From Cyprinodon diabolis (lineage: Eukaryota > Chordata > Actinopteri > Cyprinodontiformes > Cyprinodontidae), in NCBI GenBank assembly GCA_030533445.1, contig JARPUW010000568.1, positions 124,001 to 188,000 on the forward strand: a stretch of DNA of 64,000 nucleotides, written 5' to 3'. The position numbers and the translations under genes were made by a program. Of the stretch, positions 60,658-64,000 are shown piece after piece. The notes below the pieces were generated by a model. That model was not told the DNA's origin and did not search any database. It worked only from the letters and a program-made list of their open reading frames with translations. Position 1 is the first letter of the stretch, and each line of letters begins with the position of its first letter.

Positions 60658-63600
60658 TTATAATTCTCCCGTATACCCAAAACTTCGGCACCTAACTAGT
60701 CCCGCACGGTTTGGCGGATCGGGCCCAAAGTTGGCACACGCGTCGGGACCAATGGGGTGATGTGTGCTTGTATAAAACTTTCTCATTAGTCCGAAGGTTT
60801 GCGAATTATTAGCGAAAACGTCGCAAAAAAATCCCATAGGAAATGAATGGGGAGAGGAAAAAAAAAGCATAAAAAACAGCACTTCACTGTGTCGGCATAC
60901 ATTCACCTAGAAAAACAGTTTGAAGCTCAGTTTGTAGATAAATCCTTCGTCTATTTAAAACTGAAGACGGTATGTTGATAACTGCTACGGTTTTTGTATA
61001 ATCAGACCTCAAGCGCCACAAAGTTTTAGCAAAATCCAGCCTGCTAGAGTGGAGCAACTGAAAAGCTAGAGTGTGAGGCAGGCGTTTTTTAAACACAAAA
61101 AAACATTTTAAACTCGCCCTCACGGCCACATATTTATAGCTAGAGTCACCATTTTTGGTCAGTTTGTAGACTGAAATCTCTGGACCCACACAATATCTTC
61201 GGAATTACGGTAGGATTAATACTTTTCCTTAAAAACCCTCCAGACCGACCTAAAGTCGATGAAAATCAGAGCCGTTTTTCATTGGTTTTGGAGCAGAAGA
61301 GGGGAGAAAAACGAATCAGACTATGTGTTTTAAACTCGTCATAAATATTTTTCTGAATGACACACATACACCAAAGTTGGCATAGTTGGAGTCGAAGGAT
61401 GACTGACGCTCACGGTGAAAAAATTTTTTGAATAACTCATACGGTTTTTGCTCAGCAGTCGTTTGTTCGGAGGACATTTTAAGCACCTGAAAGCTGAGTG
61501 ACAGTGACCTGCTGCAGCTAGCTCAATTAGAAGCTTAGGTGTGATGAAACGTTTTTTCTTTTTCTTTCTCTTCCCATTCAGTTTGTAGATGACCTACAGC
61601 CATGAAAGTTACTCCAATCGAAGACAAGATATAGCTGTCGCTTAGATAAAAAGAATTTTTCAGATACCTTTTACGGTTTTTACTCAGCAGTCGTTTGTTC
61701 GGAGGGGTGCTTTAGCAGCTAAAAGGTGAGTGAGAGTGAGGTCCTGCAGTTAAAAGAAAGGGAGGAGCAGGTGGGCCAACCATTTTGTTTGTGCTTCGTT
61801 TTGGGTTGTGAAAGACCTACAGACATGAAGGTTACCCCAGTCTGAGACAAAGGATAGATGTTGCTTTCACTGAAAGAATTTTTCAGATATCTTTTACGGT
61901 TTTTGCTCAGCAGTCGTTTGTTCGGAGGGTAAGCACCTGGAAGCTAGCTGACAGTTAGCTTCTGCAGCAGCCTGCTAGAGTGCAGCTGCTGAAATCTTAG
62001 TGTGAGGCGGCCATTTTTTTCAGATCAAACATCTTATTCTCGCCCTCACGGCCACATATTTGGAGCTACAGTCACCATTTTTGGTCAGTTTGTAGACTGA
62101 AACCTCTGGACTCACACAATGTCTTCGGAATTACGGTAGGATTAATACTTTTCCTTAAAAACCCTCCAGACCAACCTAAAGTCGATGAGAGTTTCAGCCT
62201 TTCTCTATTCTTTTTGAGCTGAAGATGGGAGAGAAACGAATCAGACTATGTGTTTTCAACTCGTCATAAATATTTTTCTGAATGACACACATACACCAAA
62301 GTTGGTATAGTTGGAGTCGAAGGATTGCTGATGCTCATGGTGAAAATGTTTTTTGAATAACTCATACGGTTTTTGATCAGTAGTCGTTTGTTCGGTGCCG
62401 TTCTTCCCATACAAAAAAGCCTGGGAAGAAGAAACCAATAGTGAGTGCAGCTGTTGTCTGTGTCAGTGAGAGGCTCGTTAAGCGTTGTCAAGGTTACCAA
62501 GCTTCAAACAGATTTTACCTCTGCTGTTTTAAACAGCACATATTAATCTAATGGAGGGTGAAAGGACTGATTTAACATTGGGAAATGGATACTATATGAC
62601 TGCTGTCCATGACACTTCCCTTGCCACTCAGCACTGATAGACTTTCAAAATAAGACTCCAGGGACCCTACAAAATAAAAGCCTCTATATTTTTTACATAT
62701 ATTTATTGCCCTATATGGCTCAACATTATGACCCAAACTCAACCCCGTTTTAGAGAATAGACTCTAGGAGACTGTTTAAAACACACCCTATAGCAAATTT
62801 CAAAATAAAAGCTTCCCATTTCCGCTTCATCTACTGCCCTAATAACATGGAAAAAGAGTGATTTAACGATTGGAAAGTAATCAACTATCATTGACGGGTC
62901 TGAACATTTTCTATAAACACAACTCTGTTGGACTTTCAAAATAAGACTCCAGCGACCCTACAAAATAAAAGCCTCTAGATTATACTAATGCATTAATTGA
63001 TGCAAATGGCTCAACATTATGACCCAAACTCTTCCAGGTTGTTTTTATTAGACTCTAGTGACCTTTTCAAAACACACCCCAGAGCAAATTTCACAATAAA
63101 AGTCTCCCATTTACTCTGTAATAAAGCAACTATTCACCTAATAACATGGAAAACCAGTGATTTAACATTTGGAAATGGATTCTATATCACTGCTGGGCGT
63201 GACCCATCTTTTGATGCACATTCATGATAGACTTTCAAAATAAGACTACAAGGACTCTACAGAATAAAAGCCTCTTCCTTATACACACTCATACATTCTG
63301 GCATATTGCTCATTGCCATTGGTGATTTCATCACTGCAATGGCTCTTAGAAGGCGGGCGGAGCCCGCCAATGGTAACAGGCGGGCGGAGCCCGCCAAAGG
63401 TGATTACATCACTGCAATGGCTCTTAGCAGGCGGGCGGAGCCCGCCATTGGTGATTTCATCACTGCAATGGCTCTTAGAAGGCGGGCAGAGCCCGCCATT
63501 GGTGATTTTTTTCTTCACTGAGATGGCTCCCAGCAGGCGGGCAAAGCCCGCCAACTGGGCTTTACCCACTGTGTTTCAATATGGACAACCCATATTACCC

Positions 63601-63826
63601 TTGTGCATCATATGCTGTGCACGTCTATTTCCCAGATTTCAGCACAAGTGGCACACAGCTCTCTTTGCCCATGAACTTGCCCTCTTTCCTTCCCTCAGCA
63701 GCCCTCAAAGGCGTAAGCAGTTGGTCTGGGGAGCCCCGACGTCACTTGCCAGGGCCGTATTGGCCCGGTTCCCCAGACGGGCAGTAGGTGGCCCCCCTCA
63801 AAATTTCTTTAGAAATTTTCTAGTTA
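60658..63826 (+). repeat. Unit 19, class b body and type Y tail, 3169 bp
   Basis: TATAAAA starts at 60771. Class b markers (GTTAAAAGAAAGG near 61749, TTTCAGATC near 62017) match units 3 and 11. The tail carries AAGCTTCCC near 62811 and TAATAAAGC near 63120, matching unit 1. GGCACCTAAC near 60688 and TCATATGCTG near 63607 are private. No 66-72-bp repeat is present. Confidence 0.95.
63329..63552. repeat. 51-bp GC-hairpin minisatellite, unit 19 (type Y)
   Basis: Type Y arrangement of 224 bp. The last copy reads CCCAGCAGGCGGGCAAAG. Confidence 0.92.
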
Positions 63827-64000
63827 TTATAATTCTCCCGTATACCCAAAACTTCGGCGCGTAACTAGTCCCGCACGGTTTGGCGGATCGGGCCCAAAGT
63901 TGGCACACGTGTCGGGACCAATGGGGTGATGTGTGCTTGTATAAAACTTTCTCATTAGTCCGAAGGTTTGCGAATTATTAGCGAAAACGTCGCAAAAAAA
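63827..64000 (+). repeat. Unit 20 (5' partial), promoter-like head only
   Basis: These are the first 174 bases of another unit, with TATAAAA at 63940. ACACGTGTCGGG near 63906 replaces the usual ACACGCGTCGGG, a change also present in unit 13. The array therefore continues past the window edge. Confidence 0.93.

Larger units (their letters stand above)
1..64000 (+). repeat. Macrosatellite array, ~3.2-kb unit, about 19.7 copies
   Basis: The same unit recurs head-to-tail throughout. A fixed landmark, the TTA directly before TAATTCTCCCG, falls at 2017, 5319, 8587, 11756, 14993, 18297, 21443, 24584, 27892, 31129, 34171, 37340, 40619, 43788, 47062, 50207, 53375, 56783, 60658 and 63827. Spacings run from 3042 to 3875 bp, with 3169 bp the commonest. 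Copies look nearly identical by eye. Most length differences come from two minisatellites inside the unit and one rearranged unit (56783-60657). No unit is inverted, no unique DNA intervenes and neither array edge is seen. No reading frame resembling a known protein family was found on either strand, so I treat the array as non-coding satellite DNA of a eukaryote, possibly a teleost. A collapsed or expanded assembly is possible, but private variants in most units argue that the units are real. Confidence 0.97.

Noticed and set aside
1..64000. Strict higher-order repeat of seven or eight units
   Set aside because: Class a recurs every seven units and class b every eight, but the two periods conflict and neighbouring units do not follow either.
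1..64000. LTR retrotransposon or DNA transposon as the whole unit
   Set aside because: No reverse transcriptase, integrase or transposase frame, no primer-binding site, and no terminal repeats with target duplication at unit borders.

Overview
The window is one tandem array and nothing else. A repeat unit of about 3.2 kb (3,042 to 3,875 bp, most often 3,169 bp) recurs head-to-tail, always in the same orientation, from the first base to the last. There is a 3' partial unit at 1-2016, nineteen complete units, and the first 174 bases of the next unit at 63827-64000. No unique sequence interrupts the array and neither edge is reached. The lack of any conserved protein gene, the satellite architecture, the CCAAT/TATA/AATAAA vocabulary and the roughly 40% GC composition all point to a eukaryotic nuclear genome. 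The wording of the non-coding sequence (for example the CCCATAGGAAATGAATGGGG block) resembles dispersed repeats I associate with teleost fish, but that is an impression from memory and not a database result.

Each unit has the same layout, numbered here on unit 1 (2017-5318). (1) A promoter-like head carries a CCAAT box at 2108-2112 and TATAAAA at 2130-2136. (2) A body of about 1.9 kb is assembled from older internal duplications: two diverged copies of a block of about 430 bp lying about 930 bp apart (2399-2829 and 3330-3752), with two related submodules of about 220 bp between them. A 30-bp core beginning ACGGTTTTTGCTCAGC occurs four times in this body. (3) An AT-rich stretch follows, made of about 2.3 copies of a roughly 295-bp monomer (3900-4632) and carrying five AATAAA hexamers. 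(4) A 51-bp minisatellite (4686-4909) has one GC-rich hairpin, GC box and CCAAT motif per copy. (5) A linker of about 270 bp is rich in short inverted repeats. (6) A 66/69/72-bp minisatellite, present in 0 to 4 copies, ends in an ATT tract that leads into the next unit's promoter.

I support no protein-coding gene, rRNA or tRNA. All open frames are short, and several depend on TTG or GTG starts. The longest (175-230 codons) is a translation of the two minisatellites. The most informative content is evolutionary. The 5' and 3' parts of units belong to separate variant classes that are shuffled along the array. Array contractions match whole minisatellite periods. Unit 18 is a chimera that records two internal recombination events. 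A speculative functional reading is that each unit is a Pol II non-coding transcription unit in which promoter, body, polyadenylation cluster and upstream GC/CCAAT array are reiterated, in the manner of ribosomal DNA spacers. The sequence is compatible with this but does not prove it.
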